Positions 29,617-40,026 of a DNA stretch of 64,000 nt are shown piece after piece. Source of the stretch: Halobacillus karajensis (GTDB taxonomy: Bacteria; Bacillota; Bacilli; Bacillales; Halobacillaceae). The translations under genes were made by a program, and so were the position numbers. The notes beneath the pieces were generated by a model. It was not told where the DNA came from. It did not search any database and worked only from the letters and a program-made list of their open reading frames with translations. Within the stretch, counting starts at the first letter, position 1. Every line of letters starts with the position of its first letter. The stretch spans positions 124,001 through 188,000 of the forward strand of contig NZ_FNWW01000002.1 in the NCBI RefSeq assembly GCF_900108515.1. The letters run 5' to 3'.

Positions 29617-31821
29617 ATGGCGAAAGATACAGTTCTAACTGCTGAAGAAGTCATAGAACAAGCAAGTCAGTATTTGGACCAGTCAGATCTGGCGTTTATT
29701 CGTCGAGCGTATGATTTTGCTGAAAAGGCTCATAGCAACCAATTCCGAAAATCAGGAGAACCTTACATCATCCATCCGATTCAGGTAGCCGGTATTCTTG
29801 TGAATTTAGAGATGGACCCAGAAACAATTGCCGGTGGCTTCCTTCATGATGTGGTCGAAGATACGGACGTGACGTTGGACGAGATTGAAGAAGCATTTAA
29901 TGAAGAAGTGTCGATGCTGGTTGATGGGGTTACAAAATTAGGTAAGATTAAATATAAATCTAAAGAGGCTCAACAGGCTGAAAATCACAGGAAAATGTTT
30001 GTTGCTATGGCAAAGGATATGCGCGTAATATTGATTAAATTAGCGGATCGGCTTCATAATATGCGTACTTTAAAGCACCTTCCGGCTGAAAAACAACGTC
30101 GTATATCTAATGAAACGCTCGAAATATTCGCTCCGTTAGCTCATCGACTTGGAATATCAACGATCAAATGGGAACTGGAAGATACAGCTCTTCGATATTT
30201 AAATCCACAACAATACTACCGGATTGTTCACCTAATGAAACAAAAAAGGAATGAACGGGAGCATTATATTGAAGAAGTCATTCAGGAAATCCGTGATCAA
30301 TTAACGGAAGTTAATATTGATGCAGACCTGAACGGAAGGCCGAAGCACTTATACAGTATTTACCGAAAAATGGTGCTTCAGAATAAACAGTTCAATGAAA
30401 TCTATGACTTGTTAGCCGTTAGAATTACGGTGAACAGTATCAAAGATTGTTATGCCGTGCTTGGGATTATCCACACTTGTTGGAAACCGATGCCGGGACG
30501 TTTTAAAGATTATATAGCTATGCCGAAGCCAAATTTGTACCAATCTCTGCATACGACAGTTATCGGACCAAAAGGCGATCCATTAGAAGTTCAAATTCGC
30601 ACGCATGAAATGCATGAAATTGCTGAATATGGAATAGCTGCCCATTGGGCGTATAAAGAAGGTAAGCAAACGGCCTCAGAACAGTCTTTTGAGGAAAAGC
30701 TGACATGGTTCCGTGAAATCCTGGAATGGCAAAGCGAGACCCATGATGCAGAAGAGTTTATGGAGTCTCTAAAGGTTGATCTCTTTTCGGATATGGTGTA
30801 TGTATTTACACCTAAGGGAGACGTTATCGAGCTTCCTTCTGGCTCTGTACCTGTCGATTTCGCTTATCGAATTCATACAGAGGTCGGAAATCAGACCATT
30901 GGTGCCAAAGTGAATGGAAAGATGGAGCCGCTTGATTATGAATTGAAAACCGGTGATATTGTCGATATCATGACATCCAAACATGCCTATGGACCTTCGA
31001 AAGACTGGATCAAGCTGGCGCAGACTTCCCAGGCGAAGAATAAGATTAAACAATTCTTTAAAAAGCAGCAAAAAGATGAGAACATCTCGAAAGGGAAGGA
31101 ACTTGTAGAACGCGAGATTCGTAATTTTGGAATTCAGCCCAAAGAGGTTTATACGACAGAGAACTTGAAGCGTGTATCTGAAAAGTTTAACTTTTCTAAT
31201 GAAGAAGATATGTTTGCTGCTGTAGGGTATCAAGGAATTACAGCTGCGCAGATTGCTACACGATTGACGGAGAAAATTAGAAAGCAAAGGCAGCAGGAGC
31301 AGGATCTGGAGCAGACATTGGCTGATGTAAATACTACAGAAATTAAAACTCCGCCTAAGACAGGTAAAAAGGATTCAGGTGTGCGTGTAGAAGGAGTAGA
31401 TAATCTACTTGTCCGCCTTTCTAAATGTTGTAATCCTGTACCGGGGGATGAAATTGTAGGGTATATTACAAAAGGACGAGGAGTATCTGTTCACAGGAGC
31501 GATTGTCCGAATGTCCATACAGATGAAGCTCAAACACGGCTGCTTCCTGTCCAATGGGAGACATCTGTGACGGACTCAAAACAGTACCATGTGGACTTGG
31601 AAATCTGGGGCTATGATCGGAGAGGCCTATTGAACGAAGTACTCCAGGCTGTTAATGAAACGAAAACAAATATTACCGCTGTATCCGGAAAGTCGGATCG
31701 GAATAAGATGGCAACCATTCATATTACCATCTTAATTCAAAATACGAACCATCTACGAAAAATTGTCGAACGAATTAAACAAATACAAGAAGTATACACA
31801 GTGCGACGTGTAATGCAATAA
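29617..31821 (+). CDS. relA: Bifunctional (p)ppGpp synthetase/hydrolase Rel
   Basis: Long RSH enzyme of the stringent response, 734 residues. The HD hydrolase domain comes first (about 30-180, [14 protein letters not shown] with His77-Asp78). The synthetase domain follows (about 240-350, [19 protein letters not shown]). Next come the TGS domain (about 390-450, [14 protein letters not shown]), a helical/zinc-finger-like region with [17 protein letters not shown], and the C-terminal ACT domain (about 660-734). Both active sites look intact. dtd follows 20 bases downstream. Confidence 0.97.
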   Translation: MAKDTVLTAEEVIEQASQYLDQSDLAFIRRAYDFAEKAHSNQFRKSGEPYIIHPIQVAGILVNLEMDPETIAGGFLHDVVEDTDVTLDEIEEAFNEEVSMLVDGVTKLGKIKYKSKEAQQAENHRKMFVAMAKDMRVILIKLADRLHNMRTLKHLPAEKQRRISNETLEIFAPLAHRLGISTIKWELEDTALRYLNPQQYYRIVHLMKQKRNEREHYIEEVIQEIRDQLTEVNIDADLNGRPKHLYSIYRKMVLQNKQFNEIYDLLAVRITVNSIKDCYAVLGIIHTCWKPMPGRFKDYIAMPKPNLYQSLHTTVIGPKGDPLEVQIRTHEMHEIAEYGIAAHWAYKEGKQTASEQSFEEKLTWFREILEWQSETHDAEEFMESLKVDLFSDMVYVFTPKGDVIELPSGSVPVDFAYRIHTEVGNQTIGAKVNGKMEPLDYELKTGDIVDIMTSKHAYGPSKDWIKLAQTSQAKNKIKQFFKKQQKDENISKGKELVEREIRNFGIQPKEVYTTENLKRVSEKFNFSNEEDMFAAVGYQGITAAQIATRLTEKIRKQRQQEQDLEQTLADVNTTEIKTPPKTGKKDSGVRVEGVDNLLVRLSKCCNPVPGDEIVGYITKGRGVSVHRSDCPNVHTDEAQTRLLPVQWETSVTDSKQYHVDLEIWGYDRRGLLNEVLQAVNETKTNITAVSGKSDRNKMATIHITILIQNTNHLRKIVERIKQIQEVYTVRRVMQ

Positions 31822-31841
31822 GAGTCAAAGGGGAATCTATG

Positions 31842-32288
31842 ATGAAAGCAGTTGTCCAGAGAGCTGTAAATGCTTCTGTTACGGTGGAAGAAGAGTCAGT
31901 AGGCGCTATTGACAGTGGTCTCGTCGTATTGCTTGGTGTAACCCATGAGGATACGGAAGAAGATGCACGTTATTTAGCAAAAAAGATCCCATATCTACGC
32001 ATTTTTGAGGATGAAGAAGGAAAGATGAATCACTCATTGGTTGATTTGGGTGGACATATGTTATCGATTTCGCAATTTACTTTGTACGGGGACTGCCGTA
32101 AAGGTCGCCGTCCTAACTTTATGCAAGCAGCTAAGCCTGATGTAGCAGAAGACCTCTATAAAACTTTTAATCATATGGTAGAGGATGAAGGGGTTAAAGT
32201 AGAGACAGGCGAATTTGGGGCAATGATGAATGTTCAGTTAACAAATGCGGGGCCGGTAACATTAATTATTGATAGTAAGGAACGTTAA
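31842..32288 (+). CDS. dtd: D-aminoacyl-tRNA deacylase
   Basis: Removes D-amino acids (and glycine from tRNA-Ala) wrongly attached to tRNA. It has 148 residues, with the family motifs [17 protein letters not shown] and the C-terminal [10 protein letters not shown] (cross-subunit GP motif). Two adjacent ATGs exist at 31839 and 31842; the second has better spacing from AAAGGGG. It directly follows rel, as in most Bacillaceae, and a large bidirectional terminator separates it from the convergent amidase gene. Confidence 0.96.
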   Translation: MKAVVQRAVNASVTVEEESVGAIDSGLVVLLGVTHEDTEEDARYLAKKIPYLRIFEDEEGKMNHSLVDLGGHMLSISQFTLYGDCRKGRRPNFMQAAKPDVAEDLYKTFNHMVEDEGVKVETGEFGAMMNVQLTNAGPVTLIIDSKER

Positions 32289-32336
32289 TCAATCTTATAC
32301 TCATTGGAGTACAGAGAGTAACGACAAAAATAAGAG

Positions 32337-32382
32337 AAAGGACAGGCTGTCGAGGTTTTCGACAGCCTGTCCTTTTGTTTTT
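32337..32382. terminator. Bidirectional terminator between dtd and the amidase gene
   Basis: A 17-base-pair stem (32337-32353 with 32359-32375; core GGACAGGCTGTCGA) with a 5-base loop, A-rich on the left and T-rich on the right, lies between convergent genes. Confidence 0.9.
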
Positions 32383-32394
32383 ACCGAAAATTGG

Positions 32395-33906
32395 TTAGTT
32401 AAAATGCTTAATCAAGCCTTCAGTAATTCCCTGACTGGCCTTTGTTTGATAGGAATTCGTCTTAATGATTTGTTCTTCACGGGCATCAGAGATGAAACCA
32501 AGCTCCAACAAGACGGCTGGTTTACTGTTTTCTCTGATGACATGAAAGTTTCCTTTTTGGATACCACGGTTTTTCATTCCTGTAAGAGTAGTTATAGATG
32601 ATTGCAGGGATGTGGCAAGTGCCTTATCTTTAACATTGTAATAATAACTACTAATTCCTCTTGCTGGAATGGACAACGGTGTTGAATTGTAATGAAGGCT
32701 TATAAACACATCAGCATCTGAGTGGTTAGAATGATAAGAACGAACCGACAATGACATATAATGATCTTCTGTTCTGGTCATTAATACTTTGGCACCTTTA
32801 CTTTCCAATTCTTTTTTCAAATTAAAAGCTGTTTCCAAAGTGAGAGTCTTTTCATAACTGCCGCTTCTGCCTAAAGCCCCCGGATCACGTCCCCCGTGAC
32901 CTGCATCGATCATAATTGTTTTTCCTTTGAGTGAATTTGTTTGGGCTGGCGCAGAAGTTGAATTTTCTTGTGCATGCTCTTCAACAATCCAACCTGCCAC
33001 ATACATCTCATTTCCGTTATTGGAAACTTTGTACCATTGCCCTTCTTTAGAAACGATGTCAAAGCGATCTCCCTTATTCCCTCTTCCTACAATCTTATCA
33101 TTTGTAGATGGTCCAGCCCTTAAATTTGTACCGTTATAGTTTAATGATACATAGTTTTTCTGTTTAGTATGACCCTCAGTGGTGGTAGGAGTCTCTTCTT
33201 CGTTGCTTACTTCGTTTACCAACCATCCAGCAACCCAGCCGGTTTTGCCAGAAGTATACTTAATCTCATACCAGCGGTCTTTTTTAGCTATGTATTCGTA
33301 AACTTGGCCTTTTTGGACTTGGGTAAGAAGTCGTCCTTTTGTCGAATTCTGGCTTCTCACATTAAGGACATCTGTTCCGACCTTGACCTTTCCGTTAACG
33401 GAGGAAGAAGAACTTTCCTTCTTTTTGTGAGGTTCATTCTTTGGGTGTTGGGGAGATAAATAGTCTCTGTGTACCCAGCCATTTGTGTTTCCTTTCTGAA
33501 TACGATACCATTTCCCGTCTGTTTCTGTCGGTTTTACTTGATCACCTTTCATCAGGTAACCTTTAATTTTCCCATCAAGACCAGGGGATGAACGAATTCT
33601 CAGGTAGTCATAATTGGAGTATTGCGTACCTTTAGAGGTTCCTGCTGTCTCAACTTCCGTCAACCATTTAGCAACCCAGCCGTTGTCGTTGTTTCTTTTA
33701 ATTTTAAGCCAATTATCTTTTTCCTCTAAAATCGTGTAGGTGGCACCAGTATGCACTTTTCCGATTGCCTCATGATTTTTACTCGGCCCTGTTCTTACAT
33801 TCAAATGATCCACCTGGACAACAGCTTCATCTGCTGCCACAGGAGGGGCATTCATAAAGGTCAGAAGCCCGACAATGAGAATGAATAAAACGATTCCTTG
33901 TTTCAA
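32395..33906 (-). CDS. Secreted N-acetylmuramoyl-L-alanine amidase with four SH3b domains (YrvJ-like)
   Basis: Peptidoglycan hydrolase of 503 residues. A signal peptide (about 1-25, cleavage near VAADEA) precedes four bacterial SH3 wall-binding repeats (about 28-90, 95-150, 172-235 and 250-312), each containing an L-N/R-V/I-R-x-x motif. A Ser/Thr-rich linker then leads to an Amidase_3 domain (about 328-503). Its zinc-ligand set is visible: His in DAGHGGRDPG, Glu in EKTLTLETA, His in FISLHYNS and catalytic Glu in LLELGF. B. subtilis YrvJ has the same place and layout. It is likely involved in wall turnover. Confidence 0.93.
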   Translation of the reverse strand: MKQGIVLFILIVGLLTFMNAPPVAADEAVVQVDHLNVRTGPSKNHEAIGKVHTGATYTILEEKDNWLKIKRNNDNGWVAKWLTEVETAGTSKGTQYSNYDYLRIRSSPGLDGKIKGYLMKGDQVKPTETDGKWYRIQKGNTNGWVHRDYLSPQHPKNEPHKKKESSSSSVNGKVKVGTDVLNVRSQNSTKGRLLTQVQKGQVYEYIAKKDRWYEIKYTSGKTGWVAGWLVNEVSNEEETPTTTEGHTKQKNYVSLNYNGTNLRAGPSTNDKIVGRGNKGDRFDIVSKEGQWYKVSNNGNEMYVAGWIVEEHAQENSTSAPAQTNSLKGKTIMIDAGHGGRDPGALGRSGSYEKTLTLETAFNLKKELESKGAKVLMTRTEDHYMSLSVRSYHSNHSDADVFISLHYNSTPLSIPARGISSYYYNVKDKALATSLQSSITTLTGMKNRGIQKGNFHVIRENSKPAVLLELGFISDAREEQIIKTNSYQTKASQGITEGLIKHFN

Positions 33907-34010
33907 TTAAGACACACCTCCTTATAGATTCACATTTCATTATTCGACAAAAACTTGGTATGTCCTTCCTTAAGAGGAACGATTTATCTAATTTAATTGT
34001 TAGCATAAAC

Positions 34011-34040
34011 TTGACATAGGGTAAACGGAAATTATATGAT
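34011..34040 (+). promoter_or_regulatory. Sigma-A promoter of the hisS-aspS operon
   Basis: Perfect -35 TTGACA (34011-34016), 18-base spacer and TATGAT (34035-34040), immediately upstream of the T-box leader. Confidence 0.75.
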
Positions 34041-34073
34041 AATAATCAATTCTAAAATGAATCGAACACAACC

Positions 34074-34312
34074 ATTGAGGAAAAAAGTAATCAGAGCCCA
34101 TGCGAACAGAGAACGAATGCCTTAGGCTGAAAGCATTCCAACGTTATGTTCTGATGAAAGACGTTTCTTAGGTTCTACATCGAAATGAGAGTAGGTGTAG
34201 ACGTACACAGGCGTTAACTGTTTTGAGTGGGGGCATTTAGAGGTCCCAATCAGGGTGGCAACGCGGGTAATCCCGTCCCTTTTCCGATTAAGGAAAAGGG
34301 ACGGGATTTTTT
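34074..34312 (+). promoter_or_regulatory. T-box riboswitch of hisS-aspS with Asp (GAC) specifier
   Basis: Uncharged-tRNA-sensing leader. Stem I is closed by pairing of GAGGAAA with TTTCTT. The specifier bulge, flanked 3' by the paired TCTGAT (34149-34155, opposite ATCAGA), contains GAAAGACG, placing the triplet GAC at 34160-34162. The T-box sequence AGGGTGGCAACGCGGG is at 34252-34267. The base that contacts the tRNA discriminator is C34259, matching G73 of tRNA-Asp and not C73 of tRNA-His. The competing terminator is a 16-base-pair stem (34270-34285 / 34292-34307) followed by T6. Confidence 0.9.
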
Positions 34313-34352
34313 GTGGTAAAAAATGGTTTATTTTAAGTAGGAGGAGATGTAG

Positions 34353-35633
34353 ATGAGTATCAATGCCCCTCGTGGCACGCAGGATATCCTGCCGGGCACA
34401 TCAGAAAAGTGGCAGTACGTTGAACAACAATTAGCAGACCTGTGCCGCCGCTATAATTATAAAGAAATTCGCACCCCAATCTTTGAACATACAGAACTTT
34501 TTCAACGGGGAGTAGGGGACAGTACAGATATCGTTCAAAAAGAAATGTACACGTTTGAAGATCGTGGGGGACGGAGTATAACTCTAAGACCGGAAGGGAC
34601 TGCCTCAGTAGTCCGTTCTTATGTCCAAAATAAAGTATTTGGCTTACCGAACCAGCCCACGAAATATTTTTATATGGGACCTATGTTCCGATATGAACGG
34701 CCGCAACAAGGAAGAATGCGTCAGTTTGTTCAATTTGGTATTGAAGCCCTGGGAAGTGATGATCCAGCGATAGATGCTGAAGTTCTTTCCCTTGCGTTAA
34801 ATTCTTATCAAGAACTTGGTTTAAAATCATTGAAGTTAGTATTGAACAGTCTTGGGGACAAAGAAAGCAGGGAGGCGCACAGGGATGCGTTGGTTCGTCA
34901 CTTTGATCCTTACCGGGAAGAGTTATGCCAAGATTGTCAGGTTCGTCTTGATCAAAATCCTCTGCGTGTCCTTGATTGTAAAAAAGACCGGAAACATCCA
35001 GCGATGGAGACAGCACCATCAATCCTTGAATATTTGAACGATTATTCCAAGGATTACTTTGAGAAGGTTAAACAGTATCTGGATGTTATGGGGATTGAAT
35101 ATGTAGTAGACCCGAATCTCGTCCGAGGCCTTGATTACTATAACCACACAGCTTTTGAAATAATGAGTGAAGCGGAAGGTTTTGGTGCGATCACCACATT
35201 GAGTGGCGGTGGACGTTATACCGGTTTAGTTAAAGAGGTAGGGGGTCCTGAAACGTCTGGGATCGGTTTCGCTATGAGTATCGAACGTCTTCTGATGGCT
35301 CTTGAAGCGGAAAATGTAACTCTTCCGGTTGATGAAGGTCTGGACTGTTATTGCGTCGTTATGGGTGAGGAAGCAGAACGTGCCGCAGTAAAATTGACCG
35401 ATCAATTGCGGCGAGCAGGAATTCAAGTGGATAAGGATTACTTAGGAAAAAAAATGAAGGCTCAGTTCAAAGCAGCAGACCGCCTGGGCAGTAAGTATGT
35501 GTTGGTTCTTGGCGATCAAGAGCTTGAGAATGGAGTTATAAACGTTAAAGATATGGCCTCCGGAGAGCAGAAGGAAGTCGCTCTGGATGAAATCATTGAA
35601 TATATGAAGGAAAAAATAGCAGGAGGGGAATAA
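34353..35633 (+). CDS. hisS: Histidyl-tRNA synthetase
   Basis: Class II synthetase, 426 residues. It starts [15 protein letters not shown]. Motif 2 ([21 protein letters not shown]), the histidine A motif ([15 protein letters not shown]) and motif 3 ([16 protein letters not shown]) are present, then a C-terminal anticodon-binding domain (about 330-420). A GGAGGAG site precedes it. aspS starts one base after the hisS stop, so the two synthetases form one operon under the upstream T-box. Confidence 0.98.
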   Translation: MSINAPRGTQDILPGTSEKWQYVEQQLADLCRRYNYKEIRTPIFEHTELFQRGVGDSTDIVQKEMYTFEDRGGRSITLRPEGTASVVRSYVQNKVFGLPNQPTKYFYMGPMFRYERPQQGRMRQFVQFGIEALGSDDPAIDAEVLSLALNSYQELGLKSLKLVLNSLGDKESREAHRDALVRHFDPYREELCQDCQVRLDQNPLRVLDCKKDRKHPAMETAPSILEYLNDYSKDYFEKVKQYLDVMGIEYVVDPNLVRGLDYYNHTAFEIMSEAEGFGAITTLSGGGRYTGLVKEVGGPETSGIGFAMSIERLLMALEAENVTLPVDEGLDCYCVVMGEEAERAAVKLTDQLRRAGIQVDKDYLGKKMKAQFKAADRLGSKYVLVLGDQELENGVINVKDMASGEQKEVALDEIIEYMKEKIAGGE

Positions 35634-35634
35634 A

Positions 35635-37416
35635 ATGGAACGAACGACATGTGGATCGTTACGTAAGAATCATTTAGAACAAGAAGTTATATTAAAAGGC
35701 TGGGTACAAAAACGCCGTGATCTTGGCGGTCTTATCTTTATTGACCTTAGAGACCGTTCTGGTTTGGTGCAAGTCGTATTTAACCCTGAAACATCAGGGG
35801 AGGCTCTGAAGACAGCAGAAAAAGTAAGAAGTGAATATGTCATTGAAGTAAAAGGATATGTAGTGGCCCGTGATGCTCAAACTATCAACCCTAATCTGGG
35901 AACAGGAGAGATTGAAGTGGCGGCCCATGAGATGTCTATTCTTAACAAGGCGAAGACGCCTCCATTTATGATTGAGGAACAGTCTGAAGTATCGGAAGAC
36001 CTTCGTCTCAAATATCGTTATTTGGACTTAAGAAGAAAAGAAATGCAAGAAACATTTAAATTACGCCACAATACCACTCAGGCTATTCGCAACTTTTTAA
36101 ATGAAGAAGAGTTTCTGGACATGGAGACACCAATGCTGACGAAAAGTACACCGGAAGGAGCACGTGACTATCTCGTACCAAGTCGTGTCCATGAGGGGGA
36201 ATTTTATGCCTTGCCTCAATCACCTCAGCTTTTTAAACAGTTGTTAATGATGTCCGGGTTTGAGAAGTATTACCAAATTGTTCGTTGCTTCCGTGATGAG
36301 GATTTGCGAGCAGATCGTCAACCGGAATTTACTCAAGTCGATATTGAAACATCGTTCTATTCTAAAGAAGATATTATGGCAATGACCGAGCGTATGATGC
36401 AGCGTGTAATGAAAGAAGTGAAGGAGCAGGAAATAGCAATCCCTTTCCCACGCATGCCTTATGATGAAGCGATGGAGCGGTTTGGTTCCGATAAACCAGA
36501 TACACGTTACTCGTTGGAATTGGTGAACATTTCAAACGAAGTAAAGGATTCAGGTTTCAAAGTCTTCAGTGGTGCTGTTTCCTCAGGTGGTCAGGTTAGT
36601 GCGATTAATGTTGAAGGAAAAGCAGATGAGTTTTCACGGAAAGACATTGATAAAATGACAGAAGACGTCAAAGTATATGGAGCAAAAGGTTTAGCTTGGC
36701 TTAAAGTAAAAGATGGAGAATTTAACGGACCGATTGCCAAGTTTTTCTCGGAAGAAGAGACAGCTTTACTTAAGGAAAAATTGGCAGCAAAAGATGGAGA
36801 CTTGCTGCTATTCGTAGCCGATAAAACCTCTGTGGTCCAAGACAGTTTAGGGGCTCTGCGGCAGAAGCTTGCCCGCCGTTTAGATTTAATTGATGAATCT
36901 AAGTACAATTTCCTTTGGGTGACGGATTGGCCATTGTTTGAGTATGATGAAGAAGAAGGACGGTACCATGCTGCTCACCATCCATTCACTATGCCTGCTG
37001 ATGGAAGTATGGATGAATTAAAAAAGAATCCGAAAGATGTTCGGGCGGAAGCCTATGACATTGTCTTAAATGGTTATGAACTTGGTGGAGGCTCTTTACG
37101 TATTTTCCAAAAAGAAATGCAGCAGGAAATGTTTGAAGTGCTTGGATTTAGTTCAGAAGAAGCCAATGACCAATTCGGATTTCTGTTGGAGGCACTGGAA
37201 TACGGAACTCCCCCGCACGGCGGAATTGCTTTTGGTTTAGATCGGCTTGTCATGCTTCTTGCAGGACGGACGAACCTAAGAGATACAATTTTATTCCCGA
37301 AAACAGCGTCCGCTCAAGACCCAATGACGGATGCTCCTGGACCGGTCAGCGACTCACAGCTTGATGAGCTTCATCTTCAATTAAAGCGATCTAGTCAATC
37401 AGACTCAGAAAAATAA
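35635..37416 (+). CDS. aspS: Aspartyl-tRNA synthetase
   Basis: Class II synthetase, 593 residues, of the long bacterial type. An OB anticodon-binding domain (about 1-105) is followed by catalytic motifs 2 ([20 protein letters not shown]) and 3 ([15 protein letters not shown]), with a GAD insertion domain between them (about 280-420). It is cotranscribed with hisS (one-base gap). The T-box in front of the pair reads an Asp codon, so aspS is its cognate target. Confidence 0.98.
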   Translation: MERTTCGSLRKNHLEQEVILKGWVQKRRDLGGLIFIDLRDRSGLVQVVFNPETSGEALKTAEKVRSEYVIEVKGYVVARDAQTINPNLGTGEIEVAAHEMSILNKAKTPPFMIEEQSEVSEDLRLKYRYLDLRRKEMQETFKLRHNTTQAIRNFLNEEEFLDMETPMLTKSTPEGARDYLVPSRVHEGEFYALPQSPQLFKQLLMMSGFEKYYQIVRCFRDEDLRADRQPEFTQVDIETSFYSKEDIMAMTERMMQRVMKEVKEQEIAIPFPRMPYDEAMERFGSDKPDTRYSLELVNISNEVKDSGFKVFSGAVSSGGQVSAINVEGKADEFSRKDIDKMTEDVKVYGAKGLAWLKVKDGEFNGPIAKFFSEEETALLKEKLAAKDGDLLLFVADKTSVVQDSLGALRQKLARRLDLIDESKYNFLWVTDWPLFEYDEEEGRYHAAHHPFTMPADGSMDELKKNPKDVRAEAYDIVLNGYELGGGSLRIFQKEMQQEMFEVLGFSSEEANDQFGFLLEALEYGTPPHGGIAFGLDRLVMLLAGRTNLRDTILFPKTASAQDPMTDAPGPVSDSQLDELHLQLKRSSQSDSEK

Positions 37417-37432
37417 AAGTGAAGGTTAATTG

Positions 37433-37461
37433 TTGATTCCCTCATTTTTATATGCTAAGAT
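37433..37461 (+). promoter_or_regulatory. Sigma-A promoter of 6S RNA
   Basis: TTGATT (37433-37438), 17-base spacer, TAAGAT (37456-37461) preceded by TGC (extended -10). The predicted start is near 37468, just upstream of the 6S closing stem. Confidence 0.6.
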
Positions 37462-37467
37462 GGCATT

Positions 37468-37680
37468 ACAAAATTAAAGAAATCAATCCTGATGTGTACG
37501 TTGTTCTAATGTACGTTTTGACCGAACATTTTTGAAACGGGAGCCTGGAGTTTTCACATGGAATGCATGCCTCTTAACCATCATTGATGGGAGGACGCAA
37601 GAAATGTGAAACAGGGCACCCACCTGCCTAGAGCGGGTTCAAAACTCATGATGCAACGGCACAATTGGGATTGGTTTTTT
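37468..37680 (+). ncRNA. ssrS: 6S RNA (6S-1/BsrA type)
   Basis: Regulatory RNA that mimics an open promoter and sequesters sigma-A RNA polymerase. The closing stem pairs AATCAATCCTGATGTG (37481-37496) with CACAATTGGGATTGGTT (37660-37675), with wobble and one mismatch. Internal blocks GAAACGGGAGCCTGG and GGGCACCCACCTGCC are conserved in Firmicutes 6S-1. A T run follows the 3' strand. B. subtilis bsrA also lies immediately downstream of aspS. It fills most of the gap between aspS and rsfA. Exact ends are inferred. Confidence 0.88.
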
Positions 37681-37718
37681 TAATTCTTTTTTTATTTATA
37701 AGAAATAGAGAAAAGAGA

Positions 37719-37765
37719 ACATAAAAAGGAGTTTCCTGAACAGGAAACTCCTTTTTATGTTTATC
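37719..37765. terminator. Strong bidirectional terminator downstream of 6S RNA
   Basis: An inverted repeat of about 20 bases per arm (37719-37738 / 37741-37760; core AAAAAGGAGTTTCCTG) with A-rich and T-rich flanks. It probably separates the 6S unit from the convergent rsfA. Nothing else was recognised in 37766-37899. Confidence 0.85.
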
Positions 37766-37899
37766 TAGGAATTTATAAGCGATTGCATAGTGAAAAAGCA
37801 TCTCCCTTGAAGCCTTAAGATAAACATCTCTGTCACCAAAAGCATGAGAGGCATGTCTTAAGCATGTCAGACGAAGGAGAGCGCCCTGAGTATTTACTC

Positions 37900-38547
37900 T
37901 TATCGGGCGACGTTCTCTAGGTTCCCGTTCTTTTCCATACGGAATTGCGGTTTATAAGCATCTGATTCATCAAACATGACCATTTTTCTTGCTCGGTCCA
38001 TAATCTGAATGAGTGCTTGATAGTCTTCTGTCATAGACTCCAATTTGCTTTTTAGTTCTTGGTTTTGCGACGCAAGCTTTTTGTTTTGCTGTTCTAGCTC
38101 AGACAACCGGTCTGAATCGGTAGTCTCTGCTTTTAAATGGGTTAAATAGGAAATGACATCTTCTAATTCTATTTCTTGTTGATGGTTATCCCTTTTCACG
38201 TTATGAACGTCCGCCGTCATAGGTTCAGGAAGTAAGAAATCCTCTTCTTCTTCTTCAGGCTGATAGAGAACAGGTGCTTGTTTTCGTTGATAAGCAGGCT
38301 GCTGGTTCGCTTCTTTCCTCTTTTTCTCTTTGCGCTGTTTTTTAGCTAACTCAACAGCTTGTTCATATTTTTGACGTACTTCTGCGTTCCATCTAAAGCC
38401 ACAAGCAGCGGAAGTACGGTTCAGAATGTCCCCTACTTCATCGAACGCTTTCAATTGTGTACTTCCTTCACGAATGTGACGGAGTACTGTTTCGGCTAAT
38501 AAAAGATCGTCTTCATGAGACCAAGCATCTTGTCTTACTTTAGGCAT
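37900..38547 (-). CDS. rsfA: RsfA-family prespore-specific transcriptional regulator
   Basis: A 215-residue protein. An N-terminal Myb/SANT-like DNA-binding domain (about 1-65, RQDAWSHEDDLLLAETVLRHIREGS and AACGFRWNAEVRQ) is followed by a basic linker, an acidic region and a C-terminal coiled coil (about 145-190). B. subtilis RsfA fine-tunes sigma-F genes in the forespore. The ATG at 38547 has AGGAG eight bases upstream; a GTG three codons earlier is too close to that site. In B. subtilis yrvM lies here instead, so this is a gene-order difference. Confidence 0.85.
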   Translation of the reverse strand: MPKVRQDAWSHEDDLLLAETVLRHIREGSTQLKAFDEVGDILNRTSAACGFRWNAEVRQKYEQAVELAKKQRKEKKRKEANQQPAYQRKQAPVLYQPEEEEEDFLLPEPMTADVHNVKRDNHQQEIELEDVISYLTHLKAETTDSDRLSELEQQNKKLASQNQELKSKLESMTEDYQALIQIMDRARKMVMFDESDAYKPQFRMEKNGNLENVAR

Positions 38548-38630
38548 ATTCACCACTCCTAATTTAATCTTTGAAGATAATAGTTTGTCAGATTTAGTAG
38601 TAGTGTAGCCAAGAAGGCGGGGATTTATAC

Positions 38631-39908
38631 TTAAGTAGACTTTTGCTTTCTAATTTTGCTATAAACCTGTTCTAAGGCTTGTTCAAATTTCCCAGTCCGT
38701 TTCGGCTCGTAATAGGTACGCGATTTAATGGAGTCTGGTAAATATTGTTGATCCACCCATGCATTTTCATAGTTGTGCGGGTATTTGTAATCTAATCCCC
38801 TTCCTAATGTTTCGGCCCCTTTATAATGAGAGTCTTTTAAATGTGCAGGTACTTCCCCGCTTTTTCCATTTCGAATGTCAGATAATGCAGCATCCAGTGC
38901 TTTGTATGCACTATTGGATTTTGGGGATAAAGCAAGTTCTGTTACGGCAACCGCCAAAGGAATACGTGCTTCTGGAAAGCCGATTCTTTCTGCAGCTTCG
39001 ACAGCTGAAAGTGTCCGAGGGCCAGCTTGTGGATTCGCAAGACCAATGTCTTCATAGGCAATGACTACTAATCTTCTAGCAATACTATCGAGGTCTCCTG
39101 CTTCAATAAGCCGCCCCAAATAGTGAAGAGAAGCATTCACATCGCTCCCTCGTATGGATTTTTGAAAAGCTGAAAGTACATCATAGTGGGCATCCCCGTC
39201 TTTATCGTGAGTAAAACTCTTCTTCTGCATACATTCTTCGGCGACGTGTAGATCAATCTTTACCACACCTTCTTCATCAGCAGGTGTTGAAAAAGCGGCT
39301 AACTCCAAACCGTTTAATACGGAACGTAAGTCACCGTTGGAGGACTGAGCAAAGTGATTAAGTGCCTCCTCAGTTAGTTGTATGGACATAGCCCCTAATC
39401 CTTTGTCGGGATCATTTAAGGCGCGAAGGATGGCCTCTTTCATGTTTTCCGATGTTAACCGGTATAACTCAAATAAGTGACACCTGCTTCTAATAGCAGG
39501 GTTTATAGAATGGTAAGGGTTACTTGTGGTACATCCGATCATAGTCAGGCGGTTGCTTTCTAAATGGGGAAGAAGGAAATCCTGCTTCGCTTTATCAAGC
39601 CTGTGTACTTCGTCTAGAATTAGAACAAGCCGCCCATGCATTTTGGCTTCCTCTACAGCAATTTCCATATCTTTTTTCTTGTCTGTTACTGCATTCAACG
39701 TTTTGTGTGGGAGGTTTAGACTTTTGGCAAGGGCTGTTGCCATAGAGGTTTTTCCTGTGCCGGGAGGGCCAAACAAGATCATTGATGCTAGGCGCTCAGC
39801 CTTAATCATACGATAAATGGTTTTGCCTTCGGCTACTAAATGGGATTGTCCGATTATTTCTTCTATATTGGAAGGTCGCAAACGAAAAGCGAGTGGTTGC
39901 TGACTCAT
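38631..39908 (-). CDS. rarA: Replication-associated recombination protein A (RarA/MgsA)
   Basis: AAA+ ATPase acting at stalled replication forks, 425 residues. Walker A GPPGTGKTS (about 47-55), Walker B LVLILDEVHRLDK and sensor GCTTSNPYHSINPAIRSRCHLF are followed by the MgsA tetramerisation domain (about 235-420; YDVLSAFQKSIRGSDVNASLHYLGRL). It is the counterpart of B. subtilis yrvN, in the same neighbourhood upstream of cymR. rsfA lies 83 bases downstream on the same strand. Confidence 0.95.
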   Translation of the reverse strand: MSQQPLAFRLRPSNIEEIIGQSHLVAEGKTIYRMIKAERLASMILFGPPGTGKTSMATALAKSLNLPHKTLNAVTDKKKDMEIAVEEAKMHGRLVLILDEVHRLDKAKQDFLLPHLESNRLTMIGCTTSNPYHSINPAIRSRCHLFELYRLTSENMKEAILRALNDPDKGLGAMSIQLTEEALNHFAQSSNGDLRSVLNGLELAAFSTPADEEGVVKIDLHVAEECMQKKSFTHDKDGDAHYDVLSAFQKSIRGSDVNASLHYLGRLIEAGDLDSIARRLVVIAYEDIGLANPQAGPRTLSAVEAAERIGFPEARIPLAVAVTELALSPKSNSAYKALDAALSDIRNGKSGEVPAHLKDSHYKGAETLGRGLDYKYPHNYENAWVDQQYLPDSIKSRTYYEPKRTGKFEQALEQVYSKIRKQKST

Positions 39909-39984
39909 TAATCATTCTCCTTTTGCAGGTTATGAATGTAAGCGTAGAATGATTTTCGTTAAAATGCAAGAGACTTGCCATTCA

Positions 39985-39993
39985 TGCTATAAT
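39985..39993 (+). promoter_or_regulatory. Candidate extended -10 promoter for the YczE-like gene and cymR
   Basis: TGCTATAAT at 39985-39993 is a perfect extended -10 box; a second TATAAT lies at 40003-40008. No good -35 is seen for either. They lie in the divergent region between rarA and the YczE-like gene. Confidence 0.4.
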
Positions 39994-40026
39994 AGCGTTT
40001 GGTATAATAGAGAGAGGAGGATGACA

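Noticed and set aside
30769-31287. 172-codon minus-strand frame opposite rel
   Set aside because: It lies wholly within the well-supported rel gene, without a ribosome binding site or recognisable domain.
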